From contig CM060484.1 of the NCBI GenBank assembly GCA_030544235.1, forward strand, positions 22,331,031-22,395,030: a stretch of 64,000 nucleotides of DNA, written 5' to 3'. Position 1 is the stretch's first letter. The number at the start of each line of letters is the position of its first letter. Position numbers and translations under genes: made by a program. This document shows, piece by piece, positions 25,001 to 38,142 of this stretch. This DNA comes from Lepturacanthus savala. Its lineage: Eukaryota > Chordata > Actinopteri > Scombriformes > Trichiuridae. The notes beneath the pieces were generated by a model that ran no database searches, had not been told where the DNA came from, and saw only the letters and a program-made list of their open reading frames with translations.

Positions 25001-25810
25001 AAAACGGATTTGATGCCCATTAGAGTATCTGACCCTTTTCAGGGATGCAGAGGAAAATAATATGTGCAGATTAGCCTATTAATATTTATAGGTGTAATTG
25101 GTCGAGCTGTTTTGTCATGGGTGGTGTTTTTGGGGCCTAATCCAGGTGGGCGCCCTTACTGCCTCTCTAACAGGGAAATGGCCAGCCATTTTAGGAGGAA
25201 GCTGGAAATCCTAATAATCAGGTAAACTAATACCGGGGGGTAAGAGTGTTTCCTTCCATGTTATTCATTCACAGAATTGCTCCTGTCTGGTCTGCTAGGC
25301 ATTTTAACTCAATGGAACGTGCGTTCCCCCCCCCATCCTCATTCCCATGTGCATTTAGAGAAGACCACACGGGCCCCTTTCGATAGCCCCTATATTCACA
25401 AGGAGGCTGCCCAACCATCACAGGGACCAACCAGACGCTCCCAACACACACTTACACACACCTCCTACTTCACAAATCCGAACAAAGCGTTCCTCAGTCT
25501 AAAGTGGTTAAACTGTCATTTCAAATCGTCTGGACATCATGATTACCAGCATGGGAGGAATTATATATTTAGCTTTATGTCCGTCGCCATTTCCTCCCCC
25601 CGCCCTGATCTGAAGTGACTGGCCAGTAGTGCCCTCGATATTACTATCTCTGAGGAGTTTAAACCTTCCCTTAGGATACGAGTGTAATCAAGGGCTGCCA
25701 GCAGGAGAGAAAGGGGGGGTGGGTGTTGTAGGCCTATGGTGACAGGATGGTGGAATGACAATGGACCCGATTTACAAATATTCACAGTACAGGAAAAAAC
25801 TAACATGTCT

Positions 25811-26545
25811 AGGGTTGCAAAGGGGTGAAAAATTTCTGGTAAATTTCCAGGACTTTCCATGGAAAATTAATCTGGTAATAATTTTGGAAATATTCAACAT
25901 TTAGCTCCTAAATTATCAGCTAGTTAGCTACTGTATGAGTACATTTTATGTAATATTTGCAAGTTAAATATTAATACAATTATAGAGCAAATATATTCAT
26001 AGCATAATATTATTAAAACATATCACCATGCTATGAGATAATAACGGAACTGACTATGTATTGTTCGTTTGATGATAGAAACAAAAAAATACCATTAGCT
26101 TTGTCGAAGTAGCTGAGCAGCTCATGGCTGTGCTCCGCTGATCTGGAAACGGATTGAATCAACAAAATAAGGTGGAGCACCTATTGTTATGACTATGGGA
26201 ATCATGACAATGTATGACTAAGTATGCTGGGATTGGCTCCAGCAGACCCAGTGACCCTAATGAGGAATGCAGGTATAGAAAATACCTGACTAAATTAAAA
26301 AAAAATGTACAACTATCCCTTTAAATCTGGTTGTTTTAGCCAAGATTATGCTACACTATATTTTTCAACTATATTTAAGTTCCCTGTTAAGTGACAACCT
26401 TCCAATTGTGTACACTTTTTATTTATTCCTGTTTGTTCTCATATATTCCTGTTAATTCCCATATGTTCCCTTTAATTTCCATATATGCCCGTTAATTCCC
26501 ATGAACACTTTCCAAATTTGAAAATTCCCAGAATTTTGCAACCAT
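25811..26545. mobile_element. Non-autonomous hAT-like element, copy 1
   Basis: Left end AGGGTTGCAAAGGGGTGAAA and right end TTGAAAATTCCCAGAATTTT followed by GCAACC are imperfect inverted repeats. There is no coding capacity. The interior shares TTTTAGCCAAGATTATGCTAC and TTTAAGTTCCCTGTTAAG with the copy at 58275-59128. A SINE 3' fragment (26228-26300) is inserted in this copy at a different place from the SINE in copy 2. Confidence 0.75.
26228..26300 (+). repeat. SINE 3' fragment
   Basis: Matches the 3' end of the SINE at 45331-45697: GCTGGGATTGGCTCCAGC, then GACCCTAATGAGGAAT, then a TGACTAAA tail. Confidence 0.75.
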
Positions 26546-27004
26546 AAACACATCCGTCTGTCATCACTTCTCCATTTCATTTTGTTATTTCATCTCAGAA
26601 ACACCAGACTAGAAACATCACTTTGACTGAAGCCTTTTACATTACTGCCACAACAACGAGATGATCGAAGATTTGATTACAATACAGGAAATAAAAATCT
26701 TTTTTGTCTTTTATCAAGGACCAACATGATTTTTACTATGTTTTCCTAACATCAAATAGGAACCTGCCACTGTAATAAGATTGAAGTCGTTTTCAAATGT
26801 GCTTTTTAGAAAATTTAAAATTGAATATTGAAATACGGCACTACTGTATATATCAAGATGGATTATGCTTGATTATATAAATGAAATTCTTGCATTAAGT
26901 TTGCTTCTTTTAAAAAAATAGATTTTTCAAGGCTCAATAATAGACATGACTTTTCCCATGTATTGTAGTTCTGTGTAAACCAGCTAAAGAAAACCTTTTA
27001 ATAA

Positions 27005-27134
27005 AAATGGTGTTTCTTCTCATTCATAATTAGTAATATCCAAGGGAACTTTTACTTAATTCACTGAAAATTTAGACTAAATAGGAAAAGCACTCAGGTA
27101 AATAACAATATCCCTAACTTATTCTGAGCAGTGT
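27005..27134. mobile_element. Truncated Tc1-type MITE
   Basis: Shares GGGAACTTTTACTTAATT, TAGGAAAAGCACT and TAACAATATCCCTAA with the MITE at 6720-6887. The left terminal repeat is not recognisable. Confidence 0.7.
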
Positions 27135-27484
27135 GAAAAATGTAAAAAAAAATAAATAAAAATAAAAAATCTTTACATTGCATTCTTTCAGCAATACATA
27201 AATTACATTTCTGCCTTGGTGAGTCCACCCTCCTTGTCTCATCTATCCCGAAGAAACTCATTCGTCGTCCGTAACATCACTGCTCGCTCATAAATAAAAG
27301 TGACCGTTAGGAAAGCAGATGAACGCGGCCAACGGATTGGACAGGAAGCCTGTTAATCTGCAATCCAATCCGGCTGGAGTCTAGTGGAAACCCGGCTCAG
27401 CTTGGCTGACCGAGGCCTGGAAAGGAAGGAAGTGAAAGACTCAGGAAACTGTGTTCAGAGCTTTCACCAGTCATATCCATCACT

Positions 27485-27500
27485 GTGTGTGTGTGTGTGT

Positions 27501-27562
<62 letters not shown>
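27485..27562. repeat. (GT)n microsatellite
   Basis: Alternating G and T with one TATG interruption. Confidence 0.95.
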
Positions 27563-27564
<2 letters not shown>

Positions 27565-29310
27565 ATCCATCCCTGTTTCACCAGTCGAATCCATCACACG
27601 GGCTCCGTCTCCAGGCACAGGCGAGAGAGAGCTGGGGAGTCATTAGGGGGGGCTGGGCCACAGCACTGCACTTTAACTAAACATCTTTTCCATAAAATAA
27701 ATGCTTCCAGGTTACTGTGGGTCCCGGAGAACCCCAGGTCGCCGCGCTTTTGCTGCCACTCATCTGATCCCAATTACCAGATGGACTGGGTCAGAGCCAG
27801 TGGAGAAGAATGGATACAGACTGCAGTCGAGTGTGTTCGCTGCCCAAATGTGTCATTCTCTTTTTGGCTTGAATCAACACCTTCGCACCGCACCTTTCCT
27901 TCATCCCCTCATCTCTCCCTGTCCCTGTGTAATGTGTACTCTAGTTGAGGGAATAAATAATCTTTAATTTCACACACATACGCCCCTACCTGGTGAGGTT
28001 ACTTTATTCACAAGGTTTGGGGTTGTGGAGAGTTCTCTTAGTGGTTCTCTAGTGTGGGCTTTCTGTGCCTTGAGATAATTTTAGTATGATTTAAATTGGT
28101 TGTAGTTATTGAAACTAATCACCTAGTACAGGGAAATGCAAATACAGGCACAGGCCACCAGGTCAACTGTCGAGTCACAGCATAGATATCCCCACCATTT
28201 AGTATCCACCAGATGCTTTTGACCCATTTTAACTGACGTAACCCCATTGATACTATTGAGAGGTCAGTATGCTTTAACAAAAGTGTTTATCAGCATCTGA
28301 CAGTTCTTTTTTAAAGCTTTGTCAAACAGATAATCTGACAATCACACCCAGGTGTAAGGGTTAAAACACAAATAAACTTTAAATGAACCTGATCGATTGA
28401 ATTTTAACAGTAATACACTCCTCCTTTTTTTCTTACTTTTTGTAAATGGGTCAGTGGGTTGGCTGACGAGTAGTAATGGTTGGCAAGATAAGAAAATGAA
28501 AAACCTTTTAAAACACAGTTACAAGTTACAACTTGACAACTTCCAACAACAAGACAGTTCGTCAGTGCAAGTGCATCAGTCTGAATCACTTGGTTGGAAT
28601 ATGCAGCATTCTCCTGCTGAAAATCCAACTTGTTAAAAAATCACATCACGACCTGATCTGCCCATCATGTCATGTCCTGTCATTTCATGCACTGTTTTAT
28701 TCTCTTATATGCAGCCTAAAAGGCAACCTTCCATCTTGTCAAGCCTTTTGGTTACATGTTGTTTCATGTGATGTCTCACCATGTGAGATTATGGCTCCAT
28801 ACCTTGTAACATGTCATGTCATATCATGTCTCATGCACTTTTGTTCCATCCCATTATTTCATAGAAAATCATAAAACCTTAAGCTGTAACATATTTATTA
28901 TCTCCTGTCATACCATTTTTAGCATCGACAACCCTCTCTTGTGTTTGATCTCTTCTATTGGTTGTGTATACTGTTATAGAACCCAGAATCTGGGGGATTT
29001 AGGCAGGTCTAGCTCAGTATATATATTATATATATATATATATATATTTATTATATATTGCGCCTTTGTAGTCATAACAGATTCATATTTCCTTTTTTTG
29101 ATAAAGGCTAAAACCTCCACTTCTATTGTTATATAAGATTATACTTTACACTAGAGTCCGACAATAGTTTAGTAGTTCAGTCACATAACTATAGTACACA
29201 TAGAGAAGAATTCACTTCACTCTACATGATCCAGCCACATTTACTCCAGTTGTGTTGAACATAAGAAGGTAAGCTGATCTTGAAAGAGAGGAAGACTCGA
29301 TCATGGTGAT

Positions 29311-29364
29311 ACACAAAAACACATGCATGGATATATATATATATCCATGCATATGTTTTTGTGT
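29311..29364. repeat. 54-bp near-perfect palindrome
   Basis: The arms ACACAAAAACACATGCATGG plus ATATATA pair with the following 27 bases with one mismatch and no loop. It may be a terminal or snap-back remnant of a transposon, or simply a cruciform-forming sequence. Confidence 0.85.
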
Positions 29365-29544
29365 GGACACAGGCTGCATTTTCATCCATACATTATTGAA
29401 TAATTGCTTCCTGATGCTCCCCTCTTCCTCAGAATATTAATTACCAAACGATGAAACCGCCGCTTTGGTCTTCAGGGTTGAGGTTAAAGGAGGAAATGGG
29501 GGCCTTGCATGTAGAATCATACCTTTTTGATGGGGTTAACTCCT

Positions 29545-29552
29545 TGTGTGTG

Positions 29553-29637
<85 letters not shown>
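29545..29637. repeat. (GT)n microsatellite
   Basis: About 90 bases of alternating G and T with one C. Confidence 0.95.
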
Positions 29638-31114
29638 TTTGTGGCACTGTTGAGGCAGGCGGCAGTGATGAGGATGGGGGCAACACATAGAATCAGCCAT
29701 GTTGGGGAATTAAGTTTCAGGGGGAAGCCTTTTTCTCAGATTGAATGGACAATGAGAACACTTAGGACAGCTGGGTGTAGCAATTGCTGTCAGAGTATTT
29801 ATTTATAACCAAATCACTAATTAATAGGGAGAGAAGGAGAAAGAAAAAAATTAAAACTGTATTCAAATGTTCTTGTGTCCTATTTTCACCAGGACACTTC
29901 TGCAAAATAGATTATGCTCAGTAAGGCCCTTTGAATGTTAGAGTCAGATAAATAAGTATTAAAGAAAGCAAACAAATATACATACATGTACCTTTAGTCT
30001 GATTAGTATGACTAGTACTGGATACTATTAGGAGTAAGAAATAACTGTGACATAAAAAACTATATTTAAGATGAGAAAAAGGTAAACTAACAAGCATAAA
30101 ATAGGCAATAATATGTAATGCATAGTATTATGCAAGATTATATGCAGAATTAAAGAAAATCCTTGCTCATATGATCCTTTATTTTATCAAATAAAATGTC
30201 CTTTCCCCCCCATCAAGCAATCATTTTATGGATTCATTATCTGCATCAGAACTATAGCTCTTGTACTGAGGCTGCATGGAAAGGAGGATGGCTCCATCTA
30301 GTGAAAATATGCTCTAAGCAATGACGGAAACGGCAGCATTTTCCTGTTTTGCATCCTTTTGTTGTGGGGTCTGAGATCTGAGAACAAGAAACATTTACAA
30401 TAATATGTATGAAGAACCTGAAAGCCACTGTAAAAATACAGATTATTAACTAGAAAAGACTTTGGTAGAAGTTAATGTCAACCCCACTCTGTGACCCCAG
30501 TGACCCCACTCCTGATTTATTGATATCAACCAAAAAGAGAATCTTTGATAAAATACTGTACTGTAGCCTTGCTGAAAACACTCAAAGAATAAACTGTCAA
30601 AGTTCTGTGGAAAATCACACAATTCTCATGAGATTGTTTTATTATTATTGTTATTATTTTAATGTAGGCTATTTCAACTGATGACTCTTTCATGCGAAGC
30701 ACTTCCTCTTCCTCTTCACGTATTGCTGACTGATAAAGTATTCCTGAACAGTCTTGTTTCAGACAGTGAATTGTGTCACAGTTTCCAGTTAATGTGAGCA
30801 AACTAGGGGACATATGGTGCATTTGTCACATCTGAAATGGCAGATTAAAGGATGTATTAGCTTTATGAACAAAGCAGGACGTCTCATGGTGAACAAAGAA
30901 GTTTCTCCTTGGATGAGTAGGTAGTTTTTCCATTACATTATTCCAAGCAGGAAGGATAAGGAGGAAATGTTTTCCAGATTTTTTTCTGAGGGGAATTTGC
31001 AATAAATGTTAATTATTAGACTCCTCATCAACATAATATGTTACAATGAACCAGAATATCAATACTCCCACTACTATTACTACACATTAACCTTAACTAC
31101 TCCCAACATTATTT

Positions 31115-31295
31115 AAATCATGTTTAGAAGAGAAGATAGAATAAAGATAGAATTTAAAATCCTTCTCCTCTTCACTATAAAGCTCTTAATGATCAGGTAC
31201 CATCATATCTTAAAGAACCCAGAAGACCTTATCACCCAACTAGAAAACAGTAGTCTCAGAATGCATGTTTATTTCCTGGAGTCTGAAAGTAGAAC
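31115..31295 (+). pseudogene. Non-LTR retrotransposon 3' coding fragment
   Basis: A short open frame reads IKIEFKILLLFTIKLL, followed in a shifted frame by sequence like the IEFKILLLTYKAL motif found near the C-terminus of fish LINE reverse transcriptases. There is no complete domain. Family not resolved. Confidence 0.45.
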
Positions 31296-31558
31296 GGGTC
31301 AACATTCTATATACATTATATACAATATACTGGAATACTGAGTCATAATTAGGTATTGTGTGTGTATATATACTGTATATAGTATATTGTGCTTGGTGAC
31401 GGTAACAGGAAATGAGCTGGGTGCAGACCCGGGAGCGCGGTGAGCCACGTCACTCATTCAAACATTTACAACTCACCTTTAGCAGTTTTACCCACTGCTT
31501 GTCTGCATTTCTTCCAGTCACTGTTTAAGCCTCGGATCTTTCAAAAATACACATGCGC

Positions 31559-31564
31559 ACACAC

Positions 31565-31622
<58 letters not shown>

Positions 31623-31626
31623 ACAC
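31559..31626. repeat. (CA)n microsatellite
   Basis: Alternating A and C over about 66 bases. Confidence 0.95.
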
Positions 31627-31859
31627 CACACGCACACATTGCTCCTGTGTGGAAGCGTGCGCCGCTTTATCAAATGCGGGGCCAGGGGGGAAAGTGCTGT
31701 ACCATAGTCACTGTATTTTGGTATTGGTTTCGCTGTGATGGTTTGTCCCAATTTAGCCTAGTCAGGCAGTTCTAGTTAGGTGGTGTTCCGTTAGCTCTGG
31801 GGAGAGTGTGGAGTGTGGAGACTGGTCATCCTGTTATGGTTATGTTATGTTTGGTTTTG

Positions 31860-33760
31860 TTAGTTTCTACACCCAGTGACTATATAAATTGTGATTACTA
31901 GTGATGGCCAAATGAAGCCTCCTGAACCATTGAAACTTTTGAGCCAATTGATTCGCACAAAGCCCCCCTGCTGGTCAAAACCTATGTTGTCAACAGGACC
32001 GTGCTTGTTTTTACTGTGATGAAAATGGTACACTGATACTCTGACACACATTTTTTCAATAGTGCTGGGACTCAGCTTGTTTCTCTTTTTTGATACAACT
32101 TCTCCAGCTTTGAAAAAAAACTCTCTCACATGGAACTGAGGAAGCAGGGATGCACAAATATCTTATAGCCAGCATATAACTGTTTTGATTAGTGCTGTCA
32201 GTCGATTAAAAAAATGTATCGAATTAATTATAGGATTTTGTAATTAATTAATCAAATTAATCACATTTTAATGTCATATCTCTAAAGGTCTCCTGATAAA
32301 GAATTTGAATTCTAGGATATTAAAAAATTGTAGTGCATGACTAATGAATTGAATACAGTAAGAAGAGAAGATCTGAAATAATTTTTTTATTGGAGAACTG
32401 TGCTTCATGAATTAAATCCAAAAGTAAAGGTCAAGCACATTAAACCAGTTAGGCCAGGTGCATTATTAACAAATGTAAAACAAATACAGCAATACAGTTA
32501 GATAAATAAAATAAAGCTGTCTACAAAAATGTATAACAAATACAGTGATTCAATTAATAAATAAATACAATTCTGAAATAAAATAAGGCTGTCTCAAATA
32601 GGCACTTAAGCTCAATATAGCAATTTAAAAAATGAATAATAGAAGTCGTATATTTTGCGCTGCATTGTGCCAACATAATTTTGCAAACACGTGTGGTTTG
32701 AACCAGAATTGAATTGAATCAGAATTAGTGATGCTGATAACGTGACCACGTGTCCATCGGCCAACCAGAAACGCATTTGTTCAGCTCGGCTCGCCTCGCG
32801 TTGCATAGCAACCAGAGACGCGCTCAGACTTGTCGCTCCGTGCCAAACGGCACAGACAGACACCGAAACAGCGTAGATTACACTGAAACGAGCACACTGG
32901 AATTGTTCCAGTACTCAGATAATGTAACTAATGTGACTTTAATAATTAATACTCATAATTAATTGTGTTAAATTTTTGAACGCGTTAAATTGCGGCGAAA
33001 TTAATTAATCGAATTAACGCGTTAAAATGACAGCTCTAGTTTCGATATATGCACCTCTGTCTCTCCCAGTACTGAAGGGGATCCTGCCTAGGATAATTCC
33101 AGCCAGGTACCGCTGTACCTCAACAGTGGCATTAGCAGTAGCTAATGGCTCCAAGTGGCTCCAGGGTTTGTTTCCTGAAAGGCAAAATGAGATAATGAAA
33201 CTGAGGTTATAACTCAAAAATTGACTTTAAACAAAAGAAAAATTATTAACCCGGTCTTTCAGCTGTAGCATCTTGCGATGTGGAAGCTGCAGCTGAAGAG
33301 GAATGTGTTGGCCATGTTCCAATAATAGATGAACATTCACCGGTCAGTCTTTTTATGGCCGCCTCTGCCTTTGTTGGGCTGAAGAACCCGAGTGATTTGA
33401 AGTGTGGGTCCAATAGACTTGCCTTGGACATGATGCTTATGTTTCTGTACTTTAGACAGTTTATTGCTAAGGAGCCTGATAAGGTGTTCCCCAGTTGAAA
33501 CCAAATCTTTTGCCTTTGAAGCCTCTTCCTGGAGCATCCTGTCCACCATTTTTAGGCAGATTTGTTTGATTAATTTCGGATACTTTGGATCCAGAGACGT
33601 GTCTCTCCCCCCCGACAGCTCCGAGTAACCTCATGGAAAGGTGGATAAACATGGATAAACATGCAGGAATCTGCAGAAACTTTTGCCACCTCCGTTTTGG
33701 CCTTCTCCTCCCTCTGATACTTGGCCTCCACCATGGCCTTTACAGCTTGAAGGAAAAGAA
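31860..33760 (-). pseudogene. Decayed hAT (ZBED-type) transposase, split by a later insertion
   Basis: On the minus strand, reading from 33760 to 33045, broken frames give ASLLDPHFKSLGFFSPTKAE and then a segment ending PLQYWERQRCIY, both typical of the C-terminal half of hAT transposases. At 33038-32190 the reading is interrupted by an unrelated element (next entry). It resumes at 32170-32060 with FFFKAGEVVSKKRNKLSPST, the hAT dimerisation motif. Several stop codons and frame changes are present. The N-terminal BED finger and catalytic core were not identified here. The far left end near 31895 (AGTGATGGCCAAATGAAGCC) resembles a hAT terminus. Confidence 0.8.
32190..33038. mobile_element. hAT-type non-autonomous element inserted in the hAT pseudogene
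   Basis: Ends TAGTGCTGTCA and TGACAGCTCTA are inverted, followed inward by TCGATTAA / TTAACGCG sequence, a pattern common in fish genomes. It is flanked by GTTTTGAT (32182-32189) and GTTTCGAT (33039-33046), an 8-bp target duplication with one difference, the size made by hAT transposases. No coding capacity was seen. Confidence 0.85.
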
Positions 33761-33850
33761 GAAAATAACTGCATTTTCATTCAATACTATTCTAATACTT
33801 TATCCATGTCACTCTACACATACCTTCCTAGTTGGGAGAACATAACATAG

Positions 33851-33943
33851 AAAGGTCCCAGACCCAGGACCAAGGAGGTCTTGAGCCTGCGACCTTCTTG
33901 CTGTGAGGCAACAGCGCTAACCCCTGCGCCACCATGTCGCCCC
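33851..33943 (-). repeat. SINE 5' (tRNA-like) fragment
   Basis: Reverse complement of the SINE head: GGCGACATGGTGGCGCAGG, GTTAGCGCTGTTGCCTCACA and a B-box-like GGCTCAAGACC. Confidence 0.75.
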
Positions 33944-34170
33944 CACTTTACTAATGTTTAATGTATAATTCAGCTTATGTTTTTTATCAGTAATTGACAA
34001 CTGCAACTATTTTTATTTATTTAATGTATATTCATTGTATTTGTCATTGCATTTTTCTAAGTGTATTTAGTATATTTCATTAATGTAATTTTAAATGCCT
34101 GACCAGGGACAAAGACGGCAAATTAGATAAGCTAAAACTCTCAGCCTCATTTTTGTGGCAATGTGTATGG

Positions 34171-34466
34171 ATCAGTCAGTCAGTCATTTTCTATACCCGC
34201 TTATTCCTCATTAGGGTCACAGGGGTCTGCTGGAGCCAATCTCTCCGTATTACAGGCGAGAAGCCTGTTGAATAGCCATTCACTCACACACTCACACTTA
34301 TGGGCAATTTAGAGTCTCTGAGTAACCTCAGCATGTTTTTGGACTGTGGGACAAAGCTAGAGAACCCATGCAAAGATGGGGAGAACATACAAACTCCACA
34401 CAGAAAGGTCCCAGATCTTCTTTCTGTGAGGCAACAGCACTACCCTCTGTATCACCATGTCGCCCC
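34171..34466 (-). repeat. tRNA-derived SINE, near full length
   Basis: Minus-strand copy with the tRNA-like head at 34466 down to about 34410, the conserved core (GTGTGGAGTTTGTATGTTCT) in the middle, and a (GACT)n-type tail at about 34175. Confidence 0.8.
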
Positions 34467-34600
34467 ATGTTGTATGTATCGTCCCTGCCAAATAAACTGA
34501 ATGATTATCAATTTCTCTGAATGCTGTAGAGAAATTGAAAAAATTCTCTTCTCTTGAGTCACAGCTCTGTTCCAGCACAGAACACGTACATGGCATTCAG

Positions 34601-34868
<268 letters not shown>

Positions 34869-35214
34869 GTATATATATATACAATTTCAGACAAGACCAT
34901 ATTGTTAAGTGATATGTACTGAAAAATAAAATTATGCACAGGTAGGATATCTCCTTTATTAATAGACCACTTCAGAGATTTTCACACATATCTATTAAAA
35001 GATGTTGTCAAGTTTCTTCAAGAACAAATGTACTTGTATAAGAGAAAAAAAAACCTTAAATACAAAATGGGATTTCACCTGTGCGTCTCGATATGCCCCC
35101 ATTTGTTTAAAGAGTAGAGAATAGGGTCTGTTAATTCCAGTTGTTGTGACCTAAATTCAGAATATGGTACGTGTGCTGAAGCTGTCAATCACTTTCACTT
35201 TAAAATGGGGAATG

Positions 35215-36180
35215 AAAAATGGGGTATTGTTGCTGTTTTTCTAGATCTCTTTCTAAGCTGCTGAGCTGGCTCAGAGAGAAGTTCTGAAAAGATGCATGTG
35301 CATTGTTTGCGCGTTTGCAGAAAATGTGTCCCCTTGTGTGAAATGGGGGCCCCTCATGGGCCATCCAGAAGTTCTCTGATGACACAGCTGTGTTGCTGAG
35401 GGGAACAATTTGGAATACAGAAAGGTCAAGGAATTTGTCAGCTGGAGCAAACTCAACTAGCTTCAGCTCAACACAAGCAAGACAAAGGAGATGATCATCA
35501 ACTTCCAGAGAAAAGCACATCCAGGGATCGGACATAGAGTTGGTGAATAGCAACTGGACTAATAACACCCATGTCCTCTACAAGAAGGGCCAGAGTTGCC
35601 TCCACCTGCTGAGGAGACTGAGGTCCTTCAGAGTGTGCCAGGCTCTTCTCAGGACGTTTTATGACTCTGTGATGGCATCAGCTATCTTCTATGTGGTGGT
35701 CTTCTGGAAGTGGGGCAGTACAGACAGTAAGCTGAACCGACTGATTAGGAGTGCTAAAGCACTGTCCTGGACTGTCCTCTGGACTCTGTAGAGGAAGTAG
35801 GGGAGACAAGGATCTTAGCCAAGCTGACCTCCATCATGGACAACACCGACCACCCCCTACATGACACTGTGGGGTCCCTCAGCAGCTTCTTCAACAACAG
35901 ACTCATACACCGGTGGTGTAAGAATGAGTGATACTGCAGATTCTTCATCCTGACCATTGTCAGGCTCTACAACACCTGCACTTTACCTATAAATACTTAT
36001 ACATCAAGCACCTCCTTATTTTTATATCCTCATTACTTGTTTCTTTTTGTACATTGCTGGTTTGAAAGTTGACTTATTGTTTATCGTGTTGAGTTGTTTA
36101 CTGCGTTATGTTTGTAACCTTCGCTATTTACTTTTAACTAAATTTCCCTGTTGTGGGATGATTAAAGTACATCTAATCAA
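35215..36180 (+). pseudogene. L2/Rex1-like non-LTR retrotransposon, 3' end
   Basis: Frames on the plus strand give FSDDTAVLL (the reverse transcriptase active-site region), QLNTSKTKEMIINFQRKAH, then KKGQSCLHLLRRLRSFRVCQ, RTFYDSVMASAIFY and VVFWKWGS, the order seen in the C-terminus of fish L2/Rex1 reverse transcriptases. Frameshifts and stops break it. The 3' end TTTCCCTGTTGTGGGATGAT followed by TAAAGTA is the usual tail of such elements. 5' truncation is typical. Confidence 0.85.
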
Positions 36181-37798
36181 ATTTGCCTGCTGCATCTGGA
36201 AATGTCACTATTAAGACATGATTTAAATGAACTAAACCAATGAACAGAAAGTTGTTATAATGCTTCATCGAGTTGAGGGGAACAGAACATTCAGGTAGTT
36301 TAATAATAGATAATAATTTGTCCCATTATTATTATATAAATGAGGATCTGTGTAGTTTTAAGTGATTTACTGCAAAAAAACAAAAAAAACAACAAAAAAT
36401 GGCATTATTGGCCAAAGCTGGTATTTTTAGTCTATTAAATCATTCTTTTGACAAATTATTGTTGATATCTTGCAAATCATGTGTTTGTTTAACTGAAAAC
36501 TGACAGTAGGGCCTATGAAATGTTTTTACAGAATCCAATATGAGTCTGGGCATCATGGCTTCTGACCTGCAACATCTGTTTACCACAACAAAGACTGTAA
36601 ACCAGTCTGCATAAGGATTAGAGTTTTACTTCTCAATTTATTAGGGGAACTAAGTCTCACAGACACACAGAGAAATTCTGAAGAATTACAGAAAGGATAT
36701 AACAACATGCTGATCATTTATGTGTGTGCTTTCATGCATTTAGTGAAGGTTATTCTCTGAAGGTTGATATTGCAGTTGTGGAATTTGACAAGTGTAGACT
36801 CTAATTATCATGACAGAAAAACAAAAGCATAAATGTGACTGCTTGGCAAGACACCGAGTGGATGACATTTTTTCTTTCTTGTTGGTTCCCAAGTTGTTAC
36901 TGGAATCCACATGGACTCCTGCCAGCAACATCCACTTCACTTTCATTTTCATAAACTGTTGCTTCTATATTAAGCAACTGACTCTAATAAGAACTGTTGT
37001 GCAATGACGGAGAACAGGAACGGAAACGACTCCAATCATCAATAACATATTGTAACTCATATCGATTGGAAACACAGGGTTTCAGAGCTAAAATCAATCT
37101 TGATGTTTTCAGGAGTATATTATGCAACATTTTTATTGTATTTACTGTACAAACATATTTTGCAGCATATATTGGGGCCTATACAACATCTACAATACAT
37201 TCAGTGCTACAAACCGCAAACAGATTATCATCTTTACAAATGTAAAATTCTAATTAACAAGCCTCAGCCTAAACCTAGTTTAGCTGTTTGGGCCTTGTAT
37301 GAGATGCTTTTAATTTGAAACAATGAATGCAAGAAATGGTGACTTACACCATTTTCACCACCACAACAGTCATGCTGTTTGTCTGATTAGGGCATTATGG
37401 GTGCTCTCTTTTTTGTAACCTTAGTATTTCAGAGTTTGCATTTGGAGCTCCAGCAGCTCTCATGAGCCTGATTGCAAGGCAGTGTCTAGAGGCAGGCAGC
37501 AACCAGAGGCCTACATCCTCCTCTTTCACATAGAAACCTCTTCAGTGACTAATTAAAATTGAGTCCTTTCTCTGAATCCATACAGCGACGAGTGAACATT
37601 ACTGGGTCTGGCCAACACAGTCCTCAGCTGATATGACCCCCCGAAGAGAAAGCGTGTAATTTCCTGAAAGAAGTCATCCTTCACAGCACTACAGTCAATA
37701 TATAACAGAAGGCGAAGCTCGCTGAGGTTGAGGAGGTTTGAGAGACCAGGATGTGGGCTACGGTTGTCTTTGAACTTCCTGGGGGTCCCGAAGACAAG

Positions 37799-37815
37799 TC
37801 AAAGGTTGTCCCTTG
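37799..37815 (-). CDS. cd274: cd274 last coding exon (short tail)
   Basis: After acceptor TTTTATCAG the phase-1 frame reads ARDNL then TGA. Using AG four bases later (TCAGCAAG) would instead give a tail of about 40 residues in another frame. I prefer the first because the acceptor is stronger, but this exon is tentative. Confidence 0.5.
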
Positions 37816-38059
37816 CTGATAAAAGAAAAAAAAGCAGGATTACAAGTATGCTGTAACAGGTTAGGAAAATATAAAAATAAAGATTTCAGCTGCAATGTTG
37901 ACAAAAAAACACACTGAAAGTGGAAGAAGCTGGTCATGTGAGTTAAATGTTTGCTGTGTCAGAACTATTTGACAAATCCTTTTTTCCTACCATCATTTAT
38001 TTCAGTGAAAGTATGAAAGAGACTGGGTTTCATCCCGTCTTGATATGAAAGCAATGTAC

Positions 38060-38142
<83 letters not shown>

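Noticed and set aside
27451..27948. 165-residue plus-strand frame
   Set aside because: The open frame depends on the GT microsatellite (VCVCVC); the remainder has no similarity or splice signals.
33027..33498. Plus-strand frames of 61-72 residues
   Set aside because: Antisense of the hAT transposase remnant.
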